Positions 20,334 through 30,279 are shown, numbered from the stretch's first letter. The stretch: DNA of 64,000 nt from Nakazawaea peltata (GCA_001599355.1 BCGQ01000007.1:438620-502619); one strand, 5' to 3'. The notes: generated by a model from the letters alone, not told the origin. Translations and numbers: made by a program.

Positions 20334-23083
20334 TCATCCAAGCAGGTTGACTAAGTCGTCGACCAATTCTTCGGTCAATTCGTCGTACCCACTCAGTTTA
20401 CGTACTAATCTCTCGTAGTCGTGGATTCTGTTCTTGGACACTCTGTGGCCACCTTGGTTGACCAATTCTCCAATCAATTTCTTACGTTTGAATTGTTTGA
20501 TACTCAACTTCAAGAGTAATTGGATATGACTTTGGGTAGTGTTCTCGTTTGATGTGTCTTCATCGTTCTGTTCCAGTTGTTGAACGAGTTTCAGCAACTG
20601 TAAAGATTGACTCTTCTCCAAAGTGCGGAAATATTGTCTTTGTAATTCAAATTGTTCATGTTCCATAATAGACATCTCTTCTTTCAATTTCAGTTCACCG
20701 TTTCCTATTTGATTGCTGATGTTATCGGAACCAAAGAGTTCTTTCAGTTTTTGATTCACTTGTTCTGATACTTCTACAACGTCATTCTCAAGATTCTCGT
20801 AGATCTTCAGACTATGTTTGTATTCATCGTCTTTCTCATTCAACTGATCATAGAGAGAATCTCCTAATGACAGTACTAATTGAGGGATCTTATCTTGGAA
20901 ACTAGTCAACGCACCACGAGATCCCAAAATATCAGAAGTATCCACCGACTCTTCTTCATGACGATGTTGTGGTAATGAAGTTTCATGAATCTCAGACATG
21001 CTCATCTTGCTCAACTCTCCAGGAGTAGCAATTCCTTCAAGGAAGATATTCTCTTTATCTTCATCAATTCCAGAGATATCGTTATGAGTGGTGTCTTCTT
21101 CATCGTCTGCGTCTTCGTCGTGATGTTGTAACAGGCTGATATCCATCTCATCGTCCGGATTCATTTGCTGTTGACTCATATGAATCAACATATCCCTACA
21201 ACTGATCCCGTCGGCATTTCTGATATCGAGATTAGCACCTTTCAGAATTAACAGCTTGAAGAAATCTTTGTTCTTCAGTACAGTACAAAGGTGTAATGGG
21301 GTATCTCCGTGCAGATCTTGGTGACAAAGTAAGATCTTCAATAAACTTTGGCCGTTTTGATCTGGCATTTTCTCGGCAAAATCAAAGATCACATCGAGAT
21401 AATACTTCAGAACTACAGGATCCAAAGCAGTGTCCATCAAGTAATGCAAAGGAACACGGCCACGCATATCTGGTATTACAAGCAGCATCTTCAAGTTCTC
21501 CAACAACAATGGGAAGTTCATCAGATCGTACGAGTTTCTGCAATGGATCATCTTGGAAAGACAGTTCATTCCATCGTTGTTGGCAGTCAAAGGATTCAGA
21601 TTATTGAGGTTCATTAAGCACTCGACCAAAGGCAATTTCAGTAATGACAGGGCCCAATGCAACAGAGTATTACCATCATCATCAATAGCTCCATTGACCT
21701 TGTATTGGTTGGATTCAAATAAGAATTTAGGAACCTCGGCATCACTTCCAGCTTTGAAATGTTCCAAGATTTGTAACCTGTACAATTCTTGGACCTCTTC
21801 ATCGCCAAAGACGTGATCTTGAGGCAGCTGCTGTTGCTGGTTGCTCATCATAGGAGGTGAAATTAAAGAGTTGTTCGATAACACTGACAGTTCACTGTTC
21901 CTGCGTTCTTCAGCACCAGAGAAAAGATTGGCAGACGATACCGAATCTTGAGAGCTTGTTGGTTGGTGTTGAGGCAATTGATGCTGCAGAACCAGCTGCA
22001 GTTGCAGAAGCAGCATCTGATGCGAATGGAACTGAGGAGGGAGTTGTTGGCTGTAGAATGGGGAAGCATTAGCTCCACCTACAGCTGGGGCAGTACCTGG
22101 TGGGAAATAGAATGGTGACGGCAGGAAAACTGGCATAAAAGGTGGTTGTTGTTGCATATGAGGAGGCATATGTTGTTGGTGTGGCATCATACCTCCATCT
22201 GGCAGGAAATTCAAATTCTTAACACCTTTCTTCAGCTTAGAAGTGGTCTTCTTCTTATCAGATTTCTGCAACTTAGTGGGTGAAGGATTAATATCGTTAT
22301 CGATACCCAAATTTCTTCCTGGTTTCCCCTTCCTTTTAAAAGGAGTCAGAGTCAACTCTGAAGATTCGGTATATAGCAATGGAGCGATCTCTTTACCAAT
22401 TCCATATTCGGTTCCCAAATTTCTCAGTAAATCAAGAGGGATCCAAGTTCCTTGGAATCTACCGAACCCTCCTTGGACTTTCTCATGAGTATGCTTTTGA
22501 ACTTGTCTTTCTAAGATCTTGGTACGTTTGTTCTTTGGGAAGTTGGCAATACGTAAGATCTGGGTAGCATTAATCCAATCATCCGAACAACGTCTCATCA
22601 ATGGGATGCCATTGATCACACTTTCAAATACATCGGTCTAGAATCTGCTGTTAGTATATGGAAAGAGTTTCCTAATTGGGAAATTAACGCGTCGTTTTTT
22701 TTGATTTTTCGCTCCAAGGGCGGGTAAGAGCGAGGGCAATTGGCAGGGGGAGTAGGGGGGAGTAGAGGAGAGTAGAGAGGGAAGGAAAGGTAGGATAGAC
22801 TGTAAGAGAAGACTACCAGACAACCAAGTAACTCAAACAAACTCATCCCTCCACTCATATCCAACTCAACCTCCCATTCATCAAGCGCCATCACACGAAA
22901 TCCTCATACCACCCCTCCCAGTCCATTGCCTCACCACACGTCTACCTATCTGCTGATTTTGAGCCTTATCCGCGGCAACATATCAATAAAGACACAATGA
23001 TCTGACCGCCAGTATCAACGACCCGAATTCAAAACACTTACATTGCAATACGTTGCTATATACACCTGATCTTCAAGAACCAT
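20334..23083 (-). CDS. SWI4: SBF subunit Swi4 (APSES/KilA-N, ankyrin), with upstream exon
   Basis: Exons 23083-23042 (MVLEDQVYIATYCN) and 22637-20334 give 781 residues. The intron (23041-22638, 404 nt) starts GTAAGT and has TACTAAC 12 nt before its TAG. The join reads ATYCN-TDVFESVINGIPLMRR, matching ATYSETDVYE in S. cerevisiae Swi4. The APSES DNA-binding domain (about 8-105) includes CSDDWINATQILRIANF and GGFGRFQGTWIPLD. Gln/Pro-rich and Ser-rich linkers are followed by ankyrin repeats (about 330-500; DDDGNTLLHWAL, DLHGDTPLHLC). The C-terminal coiled region (LEKSQSLQLLKLVQQLEQN) should bind Swi6. Similarity favours Swi4 over Mbp1. Without the first exon no ATG precedes the DNA-binding domain. 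Role: G1/S transcription. Confidence 0.93.
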
Positions 23084-23285
23084 CTCCAAGTGAACTTTCT
23101 TAACCAATTGTCAACCTATCAATCAAAAAACTGATATCCCAATTGATAGAGTTATATAAAGAGAAAGGAATTTTTAGAGGAAGCAAAAAAATTTTTTTGT
23201 TATAAGGGAACAAACCGATAAAAGGGGGCGTGTAGGTCGTGTACGTAGGGCAGTTACCTAAAGGGGAAAATTAATTCATTTACTG

Positions 23286-23291
23286 ACGCGT
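23286..23291 (-). promoter_or_regulatory. MCB element upstream of SWI4
   Basis: ACGCGT (palindromic), about 205 bases before the SWI4 start. MCB is the site of the Mbp1-Swi6 factor, and the SWI4 promoter is known to carry such sites in S. cerevisiae. Function here is inferred. Confidence 0.5.
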
Positions 23292-23378
23292 GTAATTAAG
23301 GGAAGTGTGGGATAGAGTGCGGGCGGCCAATAACGGAGGAATATGCAGATTGGATTGGATAAACTGGTTGTGGGATTG

Positions 23379-23426
23379 TTTCTGCTACTGTTTCTGCTAC
23401 TGTTTCTGCTACTGTTTCTGCTACTG
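23379..23426 (+). repeat. Minisatellite, 4 x 12 bases
   Basis: Four perfect units of TTTCTGCTACTG, followed by about 100 bases of decayed T/C-rich copies. Lies between SWI4 and the Hap4-like gene, outside both coding regions. Confidence 0.8.
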
Positions 23427-23598
23427 TTTCTTCTGCTTCCGTTTCTAGTTCCTTTTCTGCCACCGTTCCTGCTACCGTTTCTACTTCCTTTTCTACTGCT
23501 GTTTCTAGGCTTACTTTTCCACTGCTTTACTACGCTTACTTTTCTACTGCTTTATCATAACTAATAAATATTCTCTATACGAAATCGTCCCAGCGATC

Positions 23599-25332
23599 TC
23601 ACATCATCATAAAATCATCATCATCTTGTTCTCCAGGTTTCATAAAGAATGACATATCTACATCCATCTCATTCTTAATGAAATTCTTACCCAAATTACC
23701 AATGATATCTGTAGTCCTACTAATCTTTGTCGTATCTGATTGGCTCTGATCTAATGCCAGTTTTGGCTGTTTTTTCCTACCTACTTTCTTCTTCGGTTTG
23801 GACACCGTCGTGGTCATTGCAGGTTGGATTGAAGGCTCAAATGACATAAATGGATCCTGTGTACCTTGGAAGAGATCCATTTGGATCCCATAACATACAC
23901 AATTACCTACCTCTCCATAACATACTGAACATGTAGCTGGGTTTTTACTGACATCTGTTCCTGTAATGGCTTGTTTCTTAATATTTTGCAGTCTTCTTAA
24001 CATCAACAGATCTGCCACCGAACTATCACCTAAAGCCAGTGCAGACATAGCCAGAGTCAGACTCAGCATCACACCATTGATCTCACTATCAAGCAGACTT
24101 GAAGATTTAGATCTCTCTAATACCAAATTTCTCACACTTGTTTGACGTCTTTCGATGTCCAGCAAATCAATAAATTTGGTCGAATCAACAGCCGGAGTTG
24201 TAGAAGAGCCTTCCAGCAACATCAAATCTTGAGGCATCAAGGTATCCGCATTATAAAAACCTGCGTCATCCAATGAATTCCCATTAAGTCCAATCCCATT
24301 AAGAGGCATGATATTGTTATTACTGTAATATCCTGCATCGGAATTGAATCTCTTCATTCTCTTTGGCTTCAAAGTACTATAATTGATCTTAACTGGATCT
24401 ATCGTACTAGACAGAATCTCATTTATGGTTCTTGTACGAGCAGGCAGAGGCAGAATTGGTTTGGATTCCACACCTTCAGGAAGTGATTGAAGAATCGGAA
24501 TCACATCCAGTGACAGTGACAGCTGTGATTGAGATAGCAGTGACTCTTGCTGCAGTAATTGGTCCATCTTTTGCTTTCTTTCCAATTTCACCAATCTTAA
24601 AAGATTGATCTCCATATTTAACTTGTCTATAATTCTCTTCAAATTCTCATTCTCCTCTGTGGCATTTTGTAATTGTAATTTCAAATCAAATGTCTCATTG
24701 CCTGTAGAAGCCGGCTTGGATTTCTTTTTAGTTGGATCTCTCAGTTTCTTAAGTTTCTGTCCAGAGGACGTCTTCTTCTGCTCATTTTCATCCATATTAA
24801 TATCTTCAAGTGAAGTGGTAGATTGTTCTAACTTAACAGCAACTCCAGATTCCGGATGGGCCACAGCAACAGTACTAGTATCACTAGACACACTGCTAGC
24901 AACACTAGCAGTTACAGCAGATTGACTCTTAGAATCAGCCCCGGTACTAACTTTAGATGCATTATTAGCCTTGATTGTCGTATGAACAGTATCTCCAGTC
25001 TTACGGCCCGGACGAGGTCTTGGTGGTAACACCCACTGCTTAGAAGTATTAAGTCCGCCCTTGGTATTTTTCAGCGGTGGAGCGGGTAGAATCTTAGGAA
25101 GAAGAGGCAGTTGTTTTGGAGCTAATGGTTTCAACTGAGGACGGATTTGTCTGAACTGGCTAGCTGTAGAAGGTTGTGGTTGAATCTTAGTGGCATTAAC
25201 AGAATCCACAACCCCATTCTTCTCCGTTCCTTGTTGTCCCTGTTGATCCCGAGGCTGGGATTGACCCAAATTGGGTAGCCCATCGGTAGCCGTGCTGGTC
25301 TTGTCCAATCTCAGATCACTGGGCTCGGACAT
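23599..25332 (-). CDS. HAP4: Hap4/HapX-like activator subunit of the CCAAT-binding complex
   Basis: 577 residues. The Hap4-like motif TSKQWVLPPRPRPGRK lies at about 96-111; this short block is the known contact with the Hap2/3/5 complex in Hap4 and HapX proteins. A lysine-rich stretch (about 190-210) leads into a coiled coil with heptads (DLKLQLQNATEENENLKRI, about 216-262). A canonical bZIP basic region (NxxAQxxFR) is absent. Near 468-485 there is a small cysteine motif, CSVCYGEVGNCVCYG (CX2CX6CXC). It closely resembles the Cys-rich iron-sensing repeats of HapX/Hap43. The C-terminus is acidic (EQDDDDFMMM). Expected role: control of respiratory and possibly iron-dependent genes. QCR10, NDE1 and INH1 in this window are plausible targets. 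Confidence 0.82.
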   Translation of the reverse strand: MSEPSDLRLDKTSTATDGLPNLGQSQPRDQQGQQGTEKNGVVDSVNATKIQPQPSTASQFRQIRPQLKPLAPKQLPLLPKILPAPPLKNTKGGLNTSKQWVLPPRPRPGRKTGDTVHTTIKANNASKVSTGADSKSQSAVTASVASSVSSDTSTVAVAHPESGVAVKLEQSTTSLEDINMDENEQKKTSSGQKLKKLRDPTKKKSKPASTGNETFDLKLQLQNATEENENLKRIIDKLNMEINLLRLVKLERKQKMDQLLQQESLLSQSQLSLSLDVIPILQSLPEGVESKPILPLPARTRTINEILSSTIDPVKINYSTLKPKRMKRFNSDAGYYSNNNIMPLNGIGLNGNSLDDAGFYNADTLMPQDLMLLEGSSTTPAVDSTKFIDLLDIERRQTSVRNLVLERSKSSSLLDSEINGVMLSLTLAMSALALGDSSVADLLMLRRLQNIKKQAITGTDVSKNPATCSVCYGEVGNCVCYGIQMDLFQGTQDPFMSFEPSIQPAMTTTVSKPKKKVGRKKQPKLALDQSQSDTTKISRTTDIIGNLGKNFIKNEMDVDMSFFMKPGEQDDDDFMMM

Positions 25333-25981
25333 ATTGAACAGCTTTGCTTGATCTTCAGTTGGGTTTATATTTTGATTTATTGATCACGTTAGTCGATTAT
25401 CGCTTTACCGCCAATACCAGTTAATTATGAAGGTGGTTGCAAAAAACGAAATGAGTTGCAACGGGGAAAAATTTTCTAGAACAGTGGTGAGCAATTTACT
25501 ATTTTGGGTGACTAGTAACTGGGGAAGGAACAAGGGAGGAACAAGGGGGAGCCATGAGAGGAATGAGAGAAGGAGAGGGGGACAAGCCTAGAGATAATGA
25601 AGGGATGGACGAGAAAGACGAGGAGTCCTGCCTATTCGAATCTTTAATCTTTACATTATTCTTAAATGTTTATTGTCTGTCATTACTCTGTCATTACCTT
25701 CCTATCAATTCTTCTCCCCTTTGATATATCTTTGTAGCAATTTACGAATTATCATCAAATCATAACCGCGTCTTAATTGTTTACAAAAATATAAGGAATA
25801 TTTAAGGACAGTATTTAAATAGTGAGAAGAGCTACAAGTACACGCGAACAACAATCAGGGGATATTGAACATCACACCGATACTAATCAATATCACAACT
25901 ATTATCACAACCAGTATCACCATCAGTATCATCCGCCTTAAGAATATCATCAGCTTATCTGTACATCACATCTTCACCGCC
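25333..25981. other. Divergent intergenic region, HAP4-like / HSK3
   Basis: 649 bases. The first 200 are the promoter of the Hap4-like gene. The rest is A/T-rich leader for HSK3, with TATCACAA/CAATATCAC-type short repeats between 25865 and 25935. An in-frame stretch upstream of the HSK3 ATG has no ATG of its own. No further gene is seen. Confidence 0.5.
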
Positions 25982-26364
25982 ATGTCAAGCTCTTCATCCT
26001 CTGTTAAACAGAGACAACTCAAACATTTGAACTCTCAATTTCAAACATTACAAACAAATCTCACAAATTTGGAATCATTATTGAAAATCACTAAACTTCA
26101 AGCTGATTCGATCAGAAAACTCGGTCTCATACATGGTTCTTTGTAAGTAATCAGTCACCCTACCATAACTCACACATCATTTTCCTCCCATACTAACCCT
26201 CGCTTAGATTCATGTCCGCTCATAAAGTTTTCTATGACCAAGAAACCAGTGCAAACGATGAAGAATTTTCAAACACTCATTTACCAAGTATGGGATCCCA
26301 GACTCATACCAGTGACCATGATATTGCCGATAGCAGTAGCTTTGTGATGCTGGACGACGAATAA
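25982..26364 (+). CDS. HSK3: DASH/Dam1 complex subunit Hsk3, split by an intron
   Basis: Exons 25982-26142 and 26208-26364 encode 105 residues. The 65-nt intron has GTAAGT, TACTAAC and a TAG acceptor 10 nt further on. The chain begins with a Ser run, then KQRQLKHLNSQFQTLQTNL, a coiled segment and RKLGLIHGSLFMSAHKVFY across the splice junction. This is the Hsk3 pattern (KQRQ...LxxLQxNL...LGxxHGS). The S. cerevisiae protein has 69 residues; here a polar 35-residue tail is added. Hsk3 is a small subunit of the ring-forming DASH complex that couples kinetochores to microtubules. SPC24, another kinetochore gene, is 0.7 kb away on the other strand. Confidence 0.85.
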
Positions 26365-26561
26365 TCCCACTCAACGACCCTAATGACCTCATCTCATACC
26401 CTTCTGTATACTAATAATAATACACTGCTGATATTTATTACTATTTATGGTAATTTCCTTTCTAAGTATTCAACATTTTTATAGGGAAAAATTTTTCCAC
26501 TAATCAACGCTTTTAAATGGGTTAGCGCTATTAAGCAGAGATTGATTGATCAAGTGCAACG

Positions 26562-26958
26562 ATGTTGGGAGTATTTAGACAATCTCTTGTATCCTATGGA
26601 GGATTATTATGGTAAGTGAGGGCACACTTAAACAGATTCACGAAAAAAATCACCAGATTACTAACTCCTTATTAGGAAGAGACCTTGGCGTATGTCAAGA
26701 CCACAAAAATATAGATTGAGAAAGAGAATGCAACTTGTTGATTCAAATATCGAAGCTTTATATACGGGATTACAGTCCAAAGGTTTGCAAGTCGAGCTGG
26801 TGGATAAGTTGATGTTCGATTTCCCAAAAGAAAATGAAATGAAACCAAAGGACAAGTACACCGTCTTCAATAGAACCTCTAAGAACTATAGAAAAGGTGT
26901 TCATTTGGTTCCAAAATGGACCAAGAAATCTTTCAGATCCAACCCAGACTACTTCTGA
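26562..26958 (+). CDS. MRPL31: Mitochondrial large-subunit ribosomal protein mL60, split by an intron
   Basis: Exons 26562-26611 and 26676-26958 give 110 residues. The 64-nt intron (GTAAGT, TACTAAC, TAG after 10 nt) interrupts a Trp codon. The spliced start is MLGVFRQSLVSYGGLLWKRPWRMS, and GGLLWKxPWRMS is the diagnostic block of yeast Mrpl31. It continues with RLRKRMQLVDSNIEAL, FDFPKENEMKPKDKYTVF and KGVHLVPKWTKKSFR, all as in the family. It is a structural component of the mitoribosome, specific to fungi. The short, tight arrangement with HSK3 (197 bases) and SPC24 (100 bases, convergent) leaves little room for long untranslated regions. Confidence 0.95.
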
Positions 26959-27058
26959 TCGTTACGAAATCCATGTCATGTATATAAGAAACACTGAATA
27001 TATTATTAAGTATACAAAGAAACCCCCAAGTAAAAAGCAAACGCCTAATTTTGTAATA

Positions 27059-27658
27059 TCAAATGCGATCCCAGATAAATTGTGATACGAAATAGCCTTG
27101 ATACTGATCATCCACTACTAAATGATTGGATTTATCTTCGATCTTATTCGTAATCACTATCTTATCTGGTTTGTTCTCCAGAGGGTCATGCATCTCTATC
27201 TTAATTCCCATTCTACGGAACAATTTCAACTTCAATACGATCGAATCAAAGTTGTCCATCAAGTCATCGTCAATTACCTTATTCTGTTGGTTCACCAAAT
27301 CAGTATATGTGTTACTAAGACTCATTAAATTAGAGTTCAATTTATGAAGAGAGTACTCTAAATCGGTCAAACTTTTCAGCATCTCAAACTTCCCTGTCTC
27401 CAACTCCAGTATCTGTCTTTGTACCTCTAATCGTGGCTCACTTTGCTCACTTTGACTTATTTGTTGTTGTAAATCCTGATACTTCCTCGTCAACGATTTC
27501 AAGTCCTCCTTCAACTCGTCTACTTTATCCAGGCGCTTATTCTCCAAGGCCTCCAAATTCTCCTTGATACGTTGTAACAGTTCGAGATCCGGCTCGATCT
27601 GAAAGTTATCAAGTGTCGACCTGATCATCGAGATACGATCCTCTGGTAAATTCGACAT
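27059..27658 (-). CDS. SPC24: Ndc80 complex subunit Spc24
   Basis: 199 residues from the ATG at 27658; a GTG 15 bases upstream is in frame but not a likely start. A long coiled coil (about 25-135, KRLDKVDELKEDLKSLTRKY and on) is followed by a small globular domain beginning DSIVLKLKLFRRMGIKIEM and ending YFVSQFIWDRI. This matches the LKLKLFRSLG...KYIWE signature of yeast Spc24. Spc24 dimerises with Spc25 and links the Ndc80 rod to the inner kinetochore (Mis12/MIND and CENP-T/Cnn1). It is divergent from CMC1 with 236 bases between the starts. Confidence 0.9.
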   Translation of the reverse strand: MSNLPEDRISMIRSTLDNFQIEPDLELLQRIKENLEALENKRLDKVDELKEDLKSLTRKYQDLQQQISQSEQSEPRLEVQRQILELETGKFEMLKSLTDLEYSLHKLNSNLMSLSNTYTDLVNQQNKVIDDDLMDNFDSIVLKLKLFRRMGIKIEMHDPLENKPDKIVITNKIEDKSNHLVVDDQYQGYFVSQFIWDRI

Positions 27659-27894
27659 CTTCTCAATTCTCACTCGTCTTTAATCAACCTCTTCAGATCT
27701 TTTGATATGTAAACAAAAGAGCGCTATAGCACTGAGCTTTATAGTACTGAGCGTTATATTGATTTTATTGACACGTGAAATCTGTCAATTTTTCAAATCC
27801 CAAGAGAAAAAATATTTCGATCGCTGTTTGAGAATGGGCTGTTTAGACGAGGTTAGTGATTGGTGTAGGTAGATCTTGTGCTTGATTCTTAAGA

Positions 27895-28290
27895 ATGAAT
27901 AACGCTCCTACTATTCCAGCTGCTGGAAGAGAAACCACTAAAGGGTTGCCGGTATGGATGTTGACACCGAAAGAGGAGAAGGAGGTGTTTGAAAATTGGA
28001 AGAAAAACACTTGGAAGAAGTGCGATGAGGATGTTAAGGGTAAGTGGAAGTAGAGAAGTGGTTTAGCGAAGACCGAGCCCAGACTTAATGAGTTGATTAC
28101 TAACTTTTTAGCCTTTGCCCAATGTGGTAAACAACATGGATACGCCGTATGGTGGAACTGTAGAGATTTGAACAAAAAAATGAAGAATTGTATCACGTCT
28201 TATCAAAAGACCGAATTCGTCGATATCGAGAGAGATGCATACATTCAAGAGAAGATCAAAAGATTAGAGCTGGAAGCCAAAAAGAAATAG
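27895..28290 (+). CDS. CMC1: Cmc1, twin CX9C copper/COX assembly factor, split by an intron
   Basis: Exons 27895-28039 and 28112-28290 encode 107 residues. The 72-nt intron has GTAAGT and TACTAAC only 7 nt before TAG. The N-terminus carries the family block LPVWMLTPKEEKEVFENW (compare LPIWVLSPREEQQ in S. cerevisiae). The spliced protein shows two perfect CX9C motifs, C-DEDVKAFAQ-C and C-RDLNKKMKN-C, the first of which is created across the splice junction. Cmc1 is an intermembrane-space protein imported by Mia40 and stabilises newly made Cox1 during cytochrome oxidase assembly. The lysine-rich tail ends at TAG 28288-28290. Confidence 0.94.
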
Positions 28291-28771
28291 AAGTCCAGAC
28301 TATGAATTAATGACAAATTTTACCTGGTCAATTTCCGTAATAGTGACCAGTCTACCATGTACATACATAATAAATAACTAGTCCTGCGTTTTATGTAACC
28401 ACTTCCCCACTATCTATTGATCATGTGCACTTAGTTGCACCTAATTGCAACTGTGTGTCACTGTGTGTCACTGTGTGCGTGCAGTCGCCCCCTTAAGATC
28501 GATCCATCTTACCTCATCCTTACATAATAATTCCACTTAGTTTGAAGGAGGGGAATGTAAAAAAAGAAACTGCGCACTGCTTATAATTGCTTTTTGCGAT
28601 GACCTTAATGTAAATAGTGGAGGGGCGGTGGATAAGCTGAGGGAGTGTAGTTGTGGACTCCGGGGTTTTGGGGTACCCCACATCCAATTGTGATTCCTAT
28701 ATAAATAGCGCCACCTTTGGAGAGTTTCAAACATATTTTGATTCACCAATCAACAAATTTTGAATTACAAC
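28291..28771. promoter_or_regulatory. Promoter of a small orphan gene, with STRE-like elements and TATA
   Basis: 481 bases. Three stress-response-element cores lie here: CCCCT at 28489-28493, AGGGG at 28549-28553 and AGGGG at 28621-28625. A strong TATATAAATA box follows at 28698-28707, about 70 bases before the next ATG. A 10-base unit CTGTGTGTCA is repeated in tandem near 28451-28470. In yeasts AGGGG elements are bound by Msn2/4, so the downstream gene may be stress-induced (inference). Confidence 0.5.
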
Positions 28772-29050
28772 ATGTCTTCTTTCATCGATCGCTGGATTTC
28801 CAGAATGACTGATCATCAGTCACACAACTCAAGACCTTCAAACACGTCTTCATATCATACTGTTCAAGCCAGAAACTCAGGTCCAACACCTGTTTATCTG
28901 AGGAGATCTTCCACTACGGGAACTGTCATGCCAGCTCCTAACCTTCTCAACACCCCTTTGTCTTATTATATGCAGAACGAGGAGGTTGTAATTCCTACGG
29001 CTGACCGTAAGGGCTCTGTAAGCTCTACTATGAGTAACGAGAGTGAGTGA
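28772..29050 (+). CDS. Small Ser/Thr-rich protein of unknown function
   Basis: 92 residues from the ATG at 28772. It starts MSSFIDRWISRMTDHQSH, possibly a short amphipathic helix, and then becomes disordered: Ser, Thr, Asn and Pro make up much of the chain. An arginine pair before Ser (YxRRSSTTG) and another basic-Ser site (DRKGSVSS) could be kinase sites. No membrane span and no cysteine are present. It is not recognised as a member of any family. The case for a real gene is the well-placed TATA box, three STRE cores upstream and an open frame from ATG to TGA. It is small, so confidence is moderate. Confidence 0.6.
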   Translation: MSSFIDRWISRMTDHQSHNSRPSNTSSYHTVQARNSGPTPVYLRRSSTTGTVMPAPNLLNTPLSYYMQNEEVVIPTADRKGSVSSTMSNESE

Positions 29051-29358
29051 GATGACGATTAACGATTATTTTCATGGAGTTGGATATATAGCTAAATAAA
29101 CCATAAGTATCTTTATTTGAGTGTAGCGTTATATGATATTTCCTATTTGGGTATCCCGATTAATTGGGGGTTAGCATAGCATAGTTTTGCATAGTAGAGA
29201 TTTTGGAGGGTGTGATGTCGGTGAGAGGCAGGAGTGAGTTCAAGGAGGAAGAGATGGAAGATAATTAGGTGTTACTTTCTTGAGTTAACTAACCCAATAT
29301 GTCCATCTTTTGTTTTATATATAATATATCTCATTAGTTTAGTACTGAAATCACCAAA
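29051..29358. other. Intergenic: lipase promoter
   Basis: 308 bases, no gene seen. An A/T-rich TATATATAATATATC stretch (about 29316-29331) lies 30-45 bases before the lipase ATG and may be its TATA region. Confidence 0.45.
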
Positions 29359-30279
29359 ATGAAATTCACTAAATGGGGGATAATATCATTTATTCTCATC
29401 TCTTCAGTTGTGTCGACTATATCAGAATCCAATTATACTCTTTTACTTGAGCTGGTATCATTATGTGCAATTAGCTATTGTATGAAATACGGCAAATTGG
29501 GGGAAGGATCTTTAGATGAGCTGTGTCCCTTGACAATATGTAATGAGAGACCAGATATCACCGTATTGGAGATATTTGGGTCCTCTGAAAGTGAAAGCAG
29601 AGCTTCTGGATATATAGCCATTGATCAAAAGACAGAAACAATCTTTGTTATCTTTAGAGGCACTCAAACCAACACTAATTGGATAACTGATATTCAAATA
29701 ACCCCTCTGAAATATACCCCTCAAATATATGAATTAGGATATTCTTCCGAAGAACATTCATGGGATTGCAAGAACTGTAAAGTTCATAAAGGTTTTCAAG
29801 AGAGCACATCTCTGTTCATGAAACAGTCTTTCCAATCTGTTATCTCCTTGAAACTGAAATACCCCCATTATCAATTAATTATCAGTGGACATTCTTTGGG
29901 AGGAGCCATCCTGGAATTGGTTGCAATAGAGTGTTCATTGATGAAATGGAATCCAATTGTAATCACATTTGGACAACCAAAAGTTGCTCTGACCACAGAA
30001 ATGGCTACTAAGCTGGATGAATTATTGGGCTTAAATGCTTTTTACAGAGTCGATCATAAAAGTGATGATATTCCAAAGTTACCCCCAACCTACCACCATT
30101 CTGGGGTGTGTTTCTATATAAATAAAAGAGAACTACCTCATCATCTGGAAGACATTGAGATAATTTCTCATACAAGCAAAATGACTCCAACACTCCACAT
30201 ATCTTCCACTTCGGATATTCGGAAATTCTTCCTCAAAGAGCATGCGGAATATCTCATAAAAGTCCCAGGATGCAAATAA
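29359..30279 (+). CDS. Secreted class-3 (alpha/beta-hydrolase) lipase
   Basis: 306 residues. A signal peptide (about 1-22, core IISFILISSVVSTIS) indicates secretion or vacuolar routing. The Lipase_3 core follows: FVIFRGTQTNTNWITDIQ forms the oxyanion-side strand, and YQLIISGHSLGGAI holds the nucleophile Ser179. FGQPKVALTTEMA comes next. FYRVDHKSDDIPKLPP supplies the probable catalytic Asp, and the His is likely in the last 25 residues (LKEHAEYL). Four Cys in the N-terminal and middle part (CDELCPLTIC region, CKNC) could form disulphides. It resembles extracellular triacylglycerol lipases of yeasts such as Candida and Yarrowia families; substrate is not determined. It lies 67 bases before the RRT8-like gene, another lipid-related candidate. 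Confidence 0.9.
   Translation: MKFTKWGIISFILISSVVSTISESNYTLLLELVSLCAISYCMKYGKLGEGSLDELCPLTICNERPDITVLEIFGSSESESRASGYIAIDQKTETIFVIFRGTQTNTNWITDIQITPLKYTPQIYELGYSSEEHSWDCKNCKVHKGFQESTSLFMKQSFQSVISLKLKYPHYQLIISGHSLGGAILELVAIECSLMKWNPIVITFGQPKVALTTEMATKLDELLGLNAFYRVDHKSDDIPKLPPTYHHSGVCFYINKRELPHHLEDIEIISHTSKMTPTLHISSTSDIRKFFLKEHAEYLIKVPGCK

Larger units (their letters stand above)
23084..23598. promoter_or_regulatory. SWI4 promoter and HAP4-like 3' flank
   Basis: 515 bases. An MCB element ACGCGT at 23286-23291 lies about 205 bases upstream of the SWI4 ATG. MCB sites upstream of SWI4 are known in S. cerevisiae, where they drive its cell-cycle expression. A second ACGCGT (22687-22692) falls inside the SWI4 intron. 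On the far side a 12-base minisatellite TTTCTGCTACTG repeats four times (23379-23426) and decays into related T/C-rich units up to about 23530. Confidence 0.55.

Noticed and set aside
23343-23564. 73-codon Leu/Phe-rich frame over the TTTCTGCTACTG repeat
   Set aside because: Entirely derived from the minisatellite and its decayed copies; it would also change to an Ala-containing chain under the CUG-Ala code.
27843-28196. 117-codon frame antisense to CMC1
   Set aside because: The twin CX9C protein on the plus strand is certain once spliced; the antisense frame has no family features.
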